A stretch of DNA of 64,000 bases from Nitrospira sp. SG-bin1 (GTDB taxonomy: Bacteria; Nitrospirota; Nitrospiria; Nitrospirales; Nitrospiraceae). Under the pieces are notes generated by a model. The model searched no databases. It saw only the letters and a list, made by a program, of their open reading frames with translations, and had not been told where the DNA came from. How positions within the stretch are numbered: position 1 is the stretch's first letter; each line of letters starts with the position of its first letter. Where the stretch lies: positions 62,001 to 126,000 of the forward strand of contig LVWS01000022.1 in the NCBI GenBank assembly GCA_002083365.1, read 5' to 3'. Shown in pieces: positions 17,288 to 25,584 of this stretch. Both the position numbers and the translations under genes were made by a program.

Positions 17288-17746
17288 ATGAGAGGGAAGC
17301 GTGTAGTTAGGACGGTGTGTAGCTTGGTCGCCGTGGCCTTATGGAGTACGGCTGGATGGGCCGCTCCGGAGGCCGATCCGTTGAAGCCGCGTGTCCCGGA
17401 CGCTGAACGTGGAGAGGCACGAAAGATGAAGATTCCGATGGCCGTGACCCCCGACGTCATCGCCAAGGGCAAGGAACTCTATGAAGGCAAGGGCACCTGC
17501 GCGAACTGCCACGGACAGACCGGTGCGGGTGACGGCGCCGGTGGCATGTTGTTGTCTCCCGGCCCCCGAAACTTCACGAACTGCAAGTTCCACAAGAAAC
17601 GAAATGACGGAGAGCTTTTCTGGGTCGTCAAGAACGGGAGCCCCGGTACCGGTATGCCCGCCCTGGTGAAAGGAGGCGTGCTCACAGAGGAAGAAGCCTG
17701 GACCATCATTGCCTACGAACGAACTTTCTGTACCGACAAGGAATAG
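17288..17746 (+). CDS. Periplasmic monohaem c-type cytochrome
   Basis: A 152-residue class I cytochrome c with a signal peptide ending at about AGWAA (residue 26). One haem-binding motif CANCH lies at residues 71-75 and the probable axial methionine is M123 in TGMPAL. Two further cysteines (99 and near the C-terminus) might form a disulfide. AAGGAGGAACC directly before the ATG is a very strong ribosome binding site and fixes the start. It follows nirK and the globin but is separated from them by a hairpin, so it may have its own promoter; electron donation to NirK is a reasonable but unproven role. Confidence 0.88.
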   Translation: MRGKRVVRTVCSLVAVALWSTAGWAAPEADPLKPRVPDAERGEARKMKIPMAVTPDVIAKGKELYEGKGTCANCHGQTGAGDGAGGMLLSPGPRNFTNCKFHKKRNDGELFWVVKNGSPGTGMPALVKGGVLTEEEAWTIIAYERTFCTDKE

Positions 17747-17770
17747 CGGTTGGGATTTGTCGCCTCACAG

Positions 17771-17805
17771 CGAGCAGTCGGTCGATACCTTCGACTGACT
17801 GCTCG
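17771..17805 (+). terminator. 15-bp stem hairpin after the cytochrome gene
   Basis: CGAGCAGTCGGTCGA pairs with TCGACTGACTGCTCG (one G-U pair) across a five-base loop, 24 bases after the cytochrome stop. GGTTC follows rather than a clean T run. The 250 bases between here and the next start hold no gene that I can see. Confidence 0.6.
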
Positions 17806-18053
17806 GGTTCCCATCCCCATTGAACCTCAACTCGGCGCCGTACGCTAAGCATTCCCAAGACAGCCCAAACCTATTCGCCAAGAACACTACATCTTGCTCT
17901 GATCTTCCCCCACAGGACCAGAAGGAGCCTCAAGATCTTTGACTGTCGGCGAACAGATCTCTGGCTACTTCCCTCTTTCTTCCCCATGGAAAGAGGTGTA
18001 AGCTAACCACAGTTTTGATGGTTCCGGAGGAGGCTAAGCCAAGGAGCGCTCCA

Positions 18054-19394
18054 ATGAACCTTCAGACATTTCTCCTGGTCTCCACAGACTCCGACCTCAA
18101 GAAGCTCCTCCAAGAAGTCTCGCCGCAGGCCAGCATCCATACCGCACATCGGGTCTCGGAAGCACTCTCACTCTGGTCCGAGATATTCCCAACGCTGGTC
18201 GTGGGCGAAGGAAATCAGCACACGCTGGCACCCTTACTGGAGTATGCCCGCCAAACACCCCAGTCCCCGCCCGTACTAGTGATTGGGGATCGTCATTCCA
18301 TCAAGGATGCGGTCGCGCTCGTGAAGGCCGGTGCCGCCGATTACTTGACAAAGCCGATTCCACGTGAAGATTTACAGATGACCATCACTCGAATACTTCA
18401 TCAGCCTAGCCCGGTCCTCCCGTCTTCGCCACGACACGATCCCTTTGCATCCATTATTAGTGTCTCGCCGCAAATGAATCTCATGAAGCAGCTCGCCAAA
18501 GAAGTGGCTTTGACCGATGCGACGGTCTTGATCACCGGTGAAAGCGGAACCGGCAAAGAACTGTTCGCGGAAGCCATTCACTCCTACAGCCCAAGAGCCA
18601 CCGGCCCGTTGATCGCACTGAATTGCGCCGGCATCCCTGAAAATCTGTTGGAGTCCGAATTATTCGGCTACGAATCGGGGGCCTTTACCGATGCCAAACG
18701 GGCAAAGCCGGGACGATTCCAAATAGCCGAGGGGGGGACGCTCTTTCTTGACGAGATTGGCGAAATGAGTCCGACCGCTCAAGCCAAACTTCTGCGTGTC
18801 TTAGAACATCATACCATCGATCCGTTGGGCGATACCCGCAGCCACAAGGTGAACATCCGTATCATCGCCGCGACGAATGAGGATCTGCTCGCGCACATCA
18901 AGACCGGCCGTTTCCGTCTGGACCTGTACTATCGGCTGAATGTCTACCAGCTTCGCATTCCGCCCCTTCGTGAACGGTTGGAGGATATCGAACCGATTCT
19001 TCTTATTTTTTTGGAGCGGGCCAAACTGGAGCGCGGATGCCGCATCCGGGCCATCGCACCGTCGGCTCTTGCCGTCCTTCGAAACCATGACTGGCCCGGC
19101 AACGTCCGTGAACTTCATAACATGGTGGAGTGGTTGACCATCACGTGTAAAGAAGAGGTCATTCAACCGGTTCATTTACCGGCCTCCGTGAAAGTTCCCA
19201 CCACAATGGACGTTCAGCGGCTGGAGCCCAAGCCATCGTTGCTGGCCTTTGGCCTCTCGTTTCAGGACATGGAAAAGCGCTTGCTGGAAGAAGCCTTGCA
19301 AAAGTCTTCGGGCAATGTCTCGGAAGCGAGCCGACTCCTCAAGATGACCAGGAACACGCTGCGCTACCGCATGGCCAAGTACCATCTCCAGTAA
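18054..19394 (+). CDS. NtrC-family sigma54 activator with degenerate receiver
   Basis: Enhancer-binding activator of RNA polymerase sigma54, 446 residues: receiver-like domain (1-125), AAA+ domain (about 140-370) and a Fis-type helix-turn-helix at the C-terminus. Walker A GESGTGKE lies near 161 and Walker B LFLDEIGEM near 230. The receiver lacks the phosphoacceptor aspartate: the strand that should end in Asp reads LVVGEG (residues 48-53), although the lysine (K100, LTKP) is kept, so activity is probably not set by ordinary phosphorylation. The sigma54 contact loop reads GAFTDA, not GAFTGA. AAGGAG seven bases before 18054 fixes the start. No partner kinase lies beside it; the nitrogen-oxide genes lie upstream. 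Confidence 0.88.
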   Translation: MNLQTFLLVSTDSDLKKLLQEVSPQASIHTAHRVSEALSLWSEIFPTLVVGEGNQHTLAPLLEYARQTPQSPPVLVIGDRHSIKDAVALVKAGAADYLTKPIPREDLQMTITRILHQPSPVLPSSPRHDPFASIISVSPQMNLMKQLAKEVALTDATVLITGESGTGKELFAEAIHSYSPRATGPLIALNCAGIPENLLESELFGYESGAFTDAKRAKPGRFQIAEGGTLFLDEIGEMSPTAQAKLLRVLEHHTIDPLGDTRSHKVNIRIIAATNEDLLAHIKTGRFRLDLYYRLNVYQLRIPPLRERLEDIEPILLIFLERAKLERGCRIRAIAPSALAVLRNHDWPGNVRELHNMVEWLTITCKEEVIQPVHLPASVKVPTTMDVQRLEPKPSLLAFGLSFQDMEKRLLEEALQKSSGNVSEASRLLKMTRNTLRYRMAKYHLQ

Positions 19395-19514
19395 GCGAAG
19401 AGGCTAGTGTATGAGCGACATCGTGCATGAGAGTCGGCAGGGCTTGGTATCATTGCACGTACAGTTTCGGTCCTTCGTCATCGCAGACCGCTCACTTGAC
19501 CTTGAGCATGATTC

Positions 19515-19919
19515 ATGAGTCGTATTGGTTTCGCCATCCTCACGAGTCTCCTCACTCTGCCGTGCGCGTGCGCGTCCATCAATCCACCCTTGCCTGCGCC
19601 ACCGGGCAGCCACGTCATCGCCGCCCGGCACAACGACGACGGCATCGTCCACTATGAGATGGGCCACTGGTCGATCGCCAAGGATCACTTCATGTCTGCG
19701 CTCGAGGCTGACCCGAATCTCGCAGAGGCTCACTTCAATCTTGGTCTCGCACTCAACAAACTGAACCTTCAGTCCGAAGCCACCGCTCATTTCAAAAAAG
19801 CGGCGGAGCTGGCGCCGGCCAACAACGCCATCGTCCAGTCCGGCGCCTATCGCAGCCACACTACTCCGCCTTCACCATCCAGCTACGGCACGGGCGGGTA
19901 TGGGGAAATGGGGTATTAG
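19515..19919 (+). CDS. TPR-containing small secreted protein
   Basis: 134 residues with a short leader ending in a Cys-rich segment (LPCACAS), which may serve as a lipobox, followed by two tetratricopeptide repeats (about 45-110) and a Gly/Ser/Tyr-rich tail ending in GY. It is a paralogue of the TPR lipoprotein at 24468-24923: the repeats and the unusual tail ending in Gly-Tyr match. TPR proteins are protein-protein adaptors; the partner is unknown. Confidence 0.75.
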   Translation: MSRIGFAILTSLLTLPCACASINPPLPAPPGSHVIAARHNDDGIVHYEMGHWSIAKDHFMSALEADPNLAEAHFNLGLALNKLNLQSEATAHFKKAAELAPANNAIVQSGAYRSHTTPPSPSSYGTGGYGEMGY

Positions 19920-19941
19920 TGCCGGGCAGACAGGTTCAATC

Positions 19942-19974
19942 ATGATCGTGCGTGACCACATGACGCACGATCAT
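19942..19974 (+). terminator. Perfect 12-bp stem hairpin after the TPR gene
   Basis: ATGATCGTGCGT and its exact complement ACGCACGATCAT enclose a nine-base loop, 22 bases after the TPR stop. A smaller GGCG-TAA-CGCC hairpin follows at once. No T run. Confidence 0.6.
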
Positions 19975-20058
19975 CGGCGTAACGCCCGCGCCACCTGTGA
20001 CCTGACGCTCACGACTGCTTGACATACCAGGCGATCCCGCCACACAGTTGCCGCTTGA

Positions 20059-20087
20059 TCGACATCCCCTTTCATCGTGGATATACA
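20059..20087 (+). promoter_or_regulatory. Putative sigma70-type promoter of the HD-GYP pair
   Basis: TCGACA (20059-20064) and TATACA (20082-20087) are separated by 17 bases, which would place transcription start near 20094, about 80 bases before the ATG at 20175. This is by eye; no scoring was done. Confidence 0.35.
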
Positions 20088-20174
20088 CTCGTTCAATGTC
20101 CGTCGTGCCTCAAGATTTCTTGAGAACGGTCCGATAGCACTTACCGGAGGATTTCGACTGAGCCTGAGTTCACC

Positions 20175-21392
20175 ATGGAAAAGCGGATCGGAATAGACGA
20201 ATTGCAGCCGGGGATGCGGATCGAAAAACTTGATCGGTCCTGGCTGAGCACCCCGTTTTTTCTGCACAAGATGACGATCACCTCGCGCCAACAGATCGCG
20301 CAATTGAAAGCCAGTGGCGTGCAAACCCTGATCGTGAATTTCGATGTGGAGGAAGTGGAACAGGAGCCGGCATTGCAGCCGCCCGTCGCGGATGAAACGA
20401 TGTCGACGCCTAACGAAGCGAGATCCATTCCGCCTCTCGTTCCATTCGACGAGGAGCTGCCTGCTGCGAGAGCTGTGTATCAGGCGGCCAAAATGGTCAT
20501 TCAGGATGCCATGCATGACGCGAGGCTTGGTCGAGCCATCAACGTCGAGGCCGTGAGAATGGTGGTATCCGACATGACTGACAGCGTCTTCCGTAATCCC
20601 GATGCCTTGTCCAGCCTCTCGAGACTCAAGCGATTCGACGAATATACCTTTTACCATTCCGTCAACACCGCGCTGCTGGCCATGTCCCTCGGGCGGAGCC
20701 TAGGGTTCGACCGGTCGGCGTTGCACTTGGCCGGGGTGGGAACGCTGTTGCATGACATCGGCAAGATGAAAATCCCTCTGGAAGTCCTGAACAAGCCCGG
20801 ACGCTTCGAGGCCCATGAGATGGAGATCATGAAACAGCACGTGCTCAGGGGCGTCGAAGTCCTGTCGCACACGACCGGCCTGGGAGAGTCGTACATTCAG
20901 CCGGCCTTGGAACATCACGAACGGGTGAACGGGGCCGGTTACCCGCACCAGCGCACCCAGCAAGACATCAGTCAGTTCGGCTTGATCACCGCCGTCGTGG
21001 ATATCTACGACGCCATGACGAGCGATCGGTGCTACCACAAGGGAAAGCCTGCCCATGAAATCCTCCAGCTCCTCTATCGTCTCTCGCTCGAAGGCCATCT
21101 CGATTCAACGCTCGTCCAACGATTCATCCAAGTCGTGGGGGTCTATCCGGTCGGGTCTGTCGTGGAATTGAATACGGGGGAGACCGGCATTGTGAAACAA
21201 ATCAACCATCAGGCCCCGCTGGCGCCGGTGGTGCTCCTCGTAAAAAGCGCCGGCAATACCTTGCTCTCACGTCCGCACGAGCAAGATCTCTCCCAACAGA
21301 CAGGAGCGCCCCATCGAAGCATCACGACCGTCTTGGCTTCTCAACAAGCAGGCATCGATCCCACCATCTACCTCGACAAACAAGCAGCATGA
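20175..21392 (+). CDS. HD-GYP c-di-GMP phosphodiesterase with DUF3391, first copy
   Basis: Predicted to hydrolyse c-di-GMP. The 405 residues comprise an N-terminal DUF3391-type domain (about 1-125, beginning with IDELQPGMRIEKLDRSW), a linker, and an HD-GYP domain with HDIGK near 194 and HHERVNGAGYP near 250, so the catalytic metal-binding set looks complete. No membrane segment or signal peptide. The gene after it (21521) is a close tandem duplicate, alike over the whole length apart from the linker at about residues 75-105. A third HD-GYP protein with a receiver lies at 37150. Confidence 0.92.
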   Translation: MEKRIGIDELQPGMRIEKLDRSWLSTPFFLHKMTITSRQQIAQLKASGVQTLIVNFDVEEVEQEPALQPPVADETMSTPNEARSIPPLVPFDEELPAARAVYQAAKMVIQDAMHDARLGRAINVEAVRMVVSDMTDSVFRNPDALSSLSRLKRFDEYTFYHSVNTALLAMSLGRSLGFDRSALHLAGVGTLLHDIGKMKIPLEVLNKPGRFEAHEMEIMKQHVLRGVEVLSHTTGLGESYIQPALEHHERVNGAGYPHQRTQQDISQFGLITAVVDIYDAMTSDRCYHKGKPAHEILQLLYRLSLEGHLDSTLVQRFIQVVGVYPVGSVVELNTGETGIVKQINHQAPLAPVVLLVKSAGNTLLSRPHEQDLSQQTGAPHRSITTVLASQQAGIDPTIYLDKQAA

Positions 21393-21520
21393 CGTTCCTT
21401 GCATCTTCATACCGATCTCCTTGACCTTCTCCTTCCTGCACCTAACGGCTTGAATCTCAAGATTTGTCGCAGCTGGTCCGATATCGCATATGGGAGGACC
21501 CGCCCTACCCCGATACCGTC

Positions 21521-22741
21521 ATGAAAAAACGGATCACGATCAACGAATTACAGCCGGGCATGCTGATCGAGAAGCTGGATCGGTCTTGGCTCGATACGCC
21601 GTTTTTTCGCCACAAAATGACGATCACCTCAATCGCACAGATCGCCCAGCTCAAAGCCTGTGGCGTTCGGACGCTGGTCGTCAGTATTGATGAAGAGGAA
21701 GCGGAGCCGGAACCGGTCTCGGAGCCGGACATCGCCACTGATCCCGTGCTCACGGCAGCGGATGAAGCCGCATCCGCGCCACTGGTGGCCTCATTCGAAG
21801 AAGAGTTGCCCTCTGCCAGGCAGGTATATCAGGCGGCCAAAACGATCGTGCAGAACGCCATGCACGACACAAGACTCGGCCGGGCGATCAACATGGATGA
21901 GGTGAATCGGGTTGTCGCCGACATGACGGAGAGTGTGTTTAGGAATCCCGATGCCCTTACCAGCCTGACGAGGCTGAAGAAGTTCGATGAATACACCTTT
22001 TACCACTCCGTGAACACTTCGATCCTTGCCATGTCCTTGGGACGTCATCTGGAGTTTGACCGATGTGCGTTGCATCAGATCGGGGTAGGTACGCTCCTCC
22101 ATGACATCGGAAAGACCAAGATTCCGACTGAAATCCTAAACAAACCCGGCCGGTTTGAACCACATGAGATGGAAATCATGAAGCAACATGTCTTGCGAGG
22201 CGTGGAGGTGCTCTCCACGACCACCGGATTAGGCAAATCCTACTTGCGACCGGCCCTGGAACATCACGAACGGGTCGACGGCACGGGCTATCCCCATCGA
22301 AGAGTCAGAAGCGAACTCAGCCAGTTCGGCCTCATTGCCGCGGTGGTGGACATCTATGATGCGATCACGAGCGACCGCTGTTACCACAAGGGGCGAGTGG
22401 CCCATGAAGCCCTTCAGTTCCTCTATGGCCTCTCGCTGAAAGGACATTTGGACACGGGCTTGGTCCAGCGATTCATCCAGGTGGTCGGAGTCTATCCGGT
22501 CGGATCAGTCGTGGAGTTGAATACGGGCGAGACCGGGATCGTCAAACAAATCCACCATCATGTGCCCCTGACGCCGGTGGTGCTCCTCGTAAGAAGCGAA
22601 GGGAATACACTCCTCTCCAATCCACGCGAGCTGGATCTCGTCGCGCAACTCAAGACACCGCATCGCAAGATCACGGCCATCCTGGATCCAAAGCAAGCCG
22701 GGATCAACCCGACCGACTACCTGGACAAAAAAGCGGCATAA
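21521..22741 (+). CDS. HD-GYP c-di-GMP phosphodiesterase with DUF3391, second copy
   Basis: 406-residue tandem paralogue of the preceding gene, same domain order (DUF3391-like then HD-GYP) and with intact HDIGK and HHERVDGTGYP. The differences gather in the Glu/Pro-rich linker after the first domain, while the catalytic domain is nearly identical by eye. The ATG at 21521 aligns with the first copy's start; the open frame extends 19 codons upstream without a match. It begins 128 bases after copy one. The arrangement is a recent in-place duplication with both copies kept open. Confidence 0.92.
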   Translation: MKKRITINELQPGMLIEKLDRSWLDTPFFRHKMTITSIAQIAQLKACGVRTLVVSIDEEEAEPEPVSEPDIATDPVLTAADEAASAPLVASFEEELPSARQVYQAAKTIVQNAMHDTRLGRAINMDEVNRVVADMTESVFRNPDALTSLTRLKKFDEYTFYHSVNTSILAMSLGRHLEFDRCALHQIGVGTLLHDIGKTKIPTEILNKPGRFEPHEMEIMKQHVLRGVEVLSTTTGLGKSYLRPALEHHERVDGTGYPHRRVRSELSQFGLIAAVVDIYDAITSDRCYHKGRVAHEALQFLYGLSLKGHLDTGLVQRFIQVVGVYPVGSVVELNTGETGIVKQIHHHVPLTPVVLLVRSEGNTLLSNPRELDLVAQLKTPHRKITAILDPKQAGINPTDYLDKKAA

Positions 22742-23000
22742 ATAGGATCTCCATGTCTTTATCTTCGCTATCCCTAAAAATCTTAATGAATGACTGCTGG
22801 TCTGATCGAACCAAAATGAGAAGCCGACCATCCAGATGTCGCTCAATGTAAGCGGTAAAAAGAACAGTCTCATCTACAAACTCCACCTCTTCAGTGGATG
22901 CAGCAGGCATCGCAAGTAACTCATCCCGATTGAGGTGTTGTAACATTGCTAACGACGCCGGAGTTTTCCTCTTACCTCTATGCTCATCTAAACCATCCAT
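22704..23000 (-). CDS. Small hypothetical protein, 98 aa
   Basis: Unknown function. A soluble, acidic sequence with a plausible alternation of strands and helices in its centre (VFTAYIERHLDGRLLILVRS-like stretch) and no signal peptide. Base composition is clearly less GC-rich than the flanking genes, which hints at recent arrival. The 3' end overlaps the second HD-GYP gene by 38 bases on the opposite strand. There is no good ribosome binding site, so the call is uncertain. Confidence 0.45.
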   Translation of the reverse strand: MDGLDEHRGKRKTPASLAMLQHLNRDELLAMPAASTEEVEFVDETVLFTAYIERHLDGRLLILVRSDQQSFIKIFRDSEDKDMEILFMPLFCPGSRSG

Positions 23001-23062
23001 GAGGACAACAATTTGACTTCCTATATTGGAGTTCCGTTAACGAGCAAGTATCGGCCATCAGC

Positions 23063-23950
23063 TCATAATTTCTTCCTCACCTCCTTCCAATCCTTCGCCA
23101 CTTTCGCCTTGCGTGGCACGTCGCCCTTCGTCGGTTCAGGGACGATAATGGCGTCGAGACGGCGTTGAAGAAACGCTTCCGCATAAGCCTTGGATCGGCC
23201 GATCCCGACCTTGACCGTCTTCCAGCCCGCGGCATGGAACTCATCGATCTTGGTGCCTAACGCCTTGGGGTCCGGCGGAAGTGTCATCACATAACCGGTC
23301 GGGAACTTGTGTTTCTTCAGCCAGTCTCTCACCTCACTGCTGGCCTGAAATCCCTCCATCCCCGCCGACGAACTGACAACGTAAATGATCCGGTAATAGA
23401 ACTGGGTGAGCTTCCCGAGTTCGTCGGCGGCTTCGGACATGGGTTTTCGTTCCGATTCGACCGCCATCCCAACGGGAGGCATGCGACTGGGTACCGGCTC
23501 TTCAAACAGGGACGCCAGCTCCACGACGAGGATAGGTTGTCGCTTTTCCCACACCGCCAGATTGGCATGCCCTTCCGTCGGCAGGACTCGTGGACTCTTG
23601 CCGACACGAACCTGGACGGAGGTAAGACCAGGGGCCTTCGGAATATAGGTGAAGAACGCCCTGCCGTCCCCGCCGGTCATTGTCGTCGCGGCGACGGTTC
23701 CGTTCACAACGAGCTCAAGCGGTTCCCCGCCAAGCGCGGCAATGAGCAAGAGACGTCTCGAGACGAGTTTGGCTTCTATGGTGGCGGATTGGCCGGGAGC
23801 CGTCAGCGCGTCTTTGACGAGAATCGTGGCGGAACTTTTCTCCGCCGCATCGAGACGACCCGGATGGAGAGCAAGGAGAGAGAACAACAAAAAGAAGAGA
23901 ACCAACCGGGGAGTACCTGGGATGGTGGCCGTTACCCGCACAGCCATCAC
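23063..23950 (-). CDS. Secreted two-domain protein, Ig-like plus HAD/LNS2-like
   Basis: 295 residues with a signal peptide ending near GRLDA (residue 35). The first half looks like an immunoglobulin-like beta domain (TAPGQSATIEAKL... to about 135). The second half, starting ILVVELASLF, has the topology of the HAD-like LNS2/APP1 phosphatase domains, but the catalytic Asp-x-Asp is replaced (VELAS), so phosphatase activity is doubtful. The peroxiredoxin gene lies 8 bases upstream on the same strand, so the two are probably cotranscribed. Function unknown. Confidence 0.7.
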   Translation of the reverse strand: MMAVRVTATIPGTPRLVLFFLLFSLLALHPGRLDAAEKSSATILVKDALTAPGQSATIEAKLVSRRLLLIAALGGEPLELVVNGTVAATTMTGGDGRAFFTYIPKAPGLTSVQVRVGKSPRVLPTEGHANLAVWEKRQPILVVELASLFEEPVPSRMPPVGMAVESERKPMSEAADELGKLTQFYYRIIYVVSSSAGMEGFQASSEVRDWLKKHKFPTGYVMTLPPDPKALGTKIDEFHAAGWKTVKVGIGRSKAYAEAFLQRRLDAIIVPEPTKGDVPRKAKVAKDWKEVRKKL

Positions 23951-23958
23951 CCCTCCTG

Positions 23959-24426
23959 CTAGGCTTTCAGTGCTTTGAGCACTTCATCCGCATGACCGTC
24001 AACTTTGACCTTTCGAAAGATCGCCTTCAGCTTGCCCTCAGGGCCGATGACGAACGTGCTCCGCTCGATTCCCCAGTACTTTTTCCCGTACATGTTCTTC
24101 TCTTTGTACACGCCGTAGACCTTGGAGATGGCGGCATCTTCATCGCTCAAGAGCGGAAACGGCAACCCGAATTTCTTGATGAACTTCTGATGAGACTCCT
24201 TTCCGTCCAAACTCACGCCGACGATGGTGCCTCCTGCCCGGAGGATTTGCGACTCGACGTCGCGAAAGTCACAGGACTCTTTCGTGCATCCCGGCGTATC
24301 GTCTTTCGGATAGAAGTACAACACGATCTGTTTCCCCTTGAAGCTCTTCAGAGTCACCGTCTTCCCATGCTGATCCGGAATTGAGAGTTCCGGTGCCTGA
24401 TCGCCGACCGCCAATTCTTTACTCAT
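23959..24426 (-). CDS. bcp: Thiol peroxidase, BCP/PrxQ type
   Basis: Reduces hydrogen peroxide and organic peroxides at the expense of thioredoxin in the cytoplasm. The peroxidatic and resolving cysteines of the BCP group sit five residues apart in TPGCTKESCDFRD, near residues 45-50, in a protein of the normal length (155). AAGGATGGA precedes the ATG. Upstream on the same strand, after 41 bases, is a TPR lipoprotein; downstream is the two-domain secreted protein. Confidence 0.93.
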   Translation of the reverse strand: MSKELAVGDQAPELSIPDQHGKTVTLKSFKGKQIVLYFYPKDDTPGCTKESCDFRDVESQILRAGGTIVGVSLDGKESHQKFIKKFGLPFPLLSDEDAAISKVYGVYKEKNMYGKKYWGIERSTFVIGPEGKLKAIFRKVKVDGHADEVLKALKA

Positions 24427-24445
24427 AGGTCCATCCTTATTCGCA

Positions 24446-24479
24446 GATTAGTAACCGCATTCGGAAATTAGTAACCGCC
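24446..24479. repeat. 20-bp tandem repeat over the TPR lipoprotein stop
   Basis: The element GATTAGTAACCGC recurs as AATTAGTAACCGC 20 bases later. On the minus strand each copy contains GGTTACTAA, that is the final Gly-Tyr-stop of the gene, so the stop region has been copied once into the spacer. Confidence 0.6.
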
Positions 24480-24923
24480 GGGCATACCGCTGCCGAACGA
24501 TGATCGGCGCGGCTGGTAGGGACGTAGTTTGGACTTGTCTTTATTCTCCGGGTTGCCGTACGGCGAAAGCGCCGGTGAATCCCAAATGACCTTGTCGCCT
24601 GGCGCTAAGTCGGCCGCCTCGATGAAATGTTTCCGCGCGACTTCCGAATCACCGAGCGCGTTCAATGCCAAGGCATAGTTGTAATGCGCCTGCCCCGATT
24701 GCGGAGCCGCCGCGACGGCCTCCTCAAAATACCGCTTGGCTTCCTCGTACTGGTGCGCCTGGTACGCTTGTGTTCCTTGTTCGGTCAACGCCATGGCCTG
24801 AGGCCTAACTTCCCCGTCGAGGACAAGCGGGACAAGCGGTTTGCGTTTCTGCGAACAGGCCGCCGTGCCGACCAGCATCAACACGATACCCACGACCGCC
24901 AATCGTTGTATGGTCTTTTTCAT
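24468..24923 (-). CDS. TPR lipoprotein
   Basis: 151-residue lipoprotein with a clear lipobox (VGTAAC, Cys23), two tetratricopeptide repeats (about 45-120) and a Pro/Ser/Gly tail ending in GGY. It is a paralogue of the protein at 19515-19919. It lies at the head of a leftward set with the thiol peroxidase, and 21 bases after the first DUF507 gene. The last bases of the gene, including the stop, are part of a 20-base tandem repeat. Confidence 0.8.
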   Translation of the reverse strand: MKKTIQRLAVVGIVLMLVGTAACSQKRKPLVPLVLDGEVRPQAMALTEQGTQAYQAHQYEEAKRYFEEAVAAAPQSGQAHYNYALALNALGDSEVARKHFIEAADLAPGDKVIWDSPALSPYGNPENKDKSKLRPYQPRRSSFGSGMPGGY

Positions 24924-24944
24924 GGCGACACGACCTCAGTCTTC

Positions 24945-25220
24945 TCACACCTTCGTTTGTTTGCGCGCCTCTTCCTCGAACGTCTTTCGATACAACACGT
25001 CCCACTCGGCGCTGCCTTCGACGATGCCTCGGGAATAAGACGCCAGTTTGGCTTTCACTTTTCGATCAATGTCCTGCTCCTGGACCAATTCATCGGCCAG
25101 CACGCGCTTGATCTCTTTCAACACCCGTGCATCTTCGCTCTTGACTCGCACTCCTGCCTGTTGCTTGATCGCCGTGAGAATCACGTGGGACAGATGACTG
25201 GTTTTGTCCTCGCTCAACAT
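24945..25220 (-). CDS. DUF507 family protein, copy 2
   Basis: 91-residue helical protein of the DUF507 family, found in several deep-branching phyla and of unknown function. The pattern is a charged N-terminal helix, a middle segment with VLADELVQEQDIDRKVKAKL and a C-terminal YRKTFEEEARKQ helix. It lies in tandem with a second DUF507 gene (25294-25584), 73 bases away, and both keep the family's usual size. Confidence 0.8.
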   Translation of the reverse strand: MLSEDKTSHLSHVILTAIKQQAGVRVKSEDARVLKEIKRVLADELVQEQDIDRKVKAKLASYSRGIVEGSAEWDVLYRKTFEEEARKQTKV

Positions 25221-25293
25221 GCGACGCGCATCGTGTTTGTCCGCGCTTCGTCTTTCGCAGGCGCGTGACGAAATACGCCGGACTTTTCAGAAC

Positions 25294-25584
25294 TCATAAA
25301 ATGATGCCTCGTTCACGAACCAACTTTTGTTTCACCATCTGGAACATCTTCTGGTAATCCACCTGTCCTTGCTCAATCTGCTGTTCATAGGCCTTCAGCA
25401 GTTGCCGCACTTCCGCGTTCACGCGATCCTCGGCGGATAACTCATGCGTGATGACTTGATCCAACGCCTCGACGAAGCCTTTACGCGGCCCGGTCAGTTC
25501 GATGTGTCCTTCTTCCAGGAGACGCCCGGCGAGATGCTCCGCCATATGCCGCACACGTTCTTTGGACAGCCGCATCTCGCTCAC
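25294..25584 (-). CDS. DUF507 family protein, copy 1
   Basis: 96-residue DUF507 protein, paralogous to the next gene. The family pattern is clear (HMAEHLAGRLLEEG, then DRVNAEVRQLLKAYEQQIEQG and a final KMFQMVKQKLVRERG). Its ATG overlaps the stop of the cyclophilin-like gene by four bases, so the two are translationally coupled. Function unknown. Confidence 0.8.
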   Translation of the reverse strand: MSEMRLSKERVRHMAEHLAGRLLEEGHIELTGPRKGFVEALDQVITHELSAEDRVNAEVRQLLKAYEQQIEQGQVDYQKMFQMVKQKLVRERGIIL

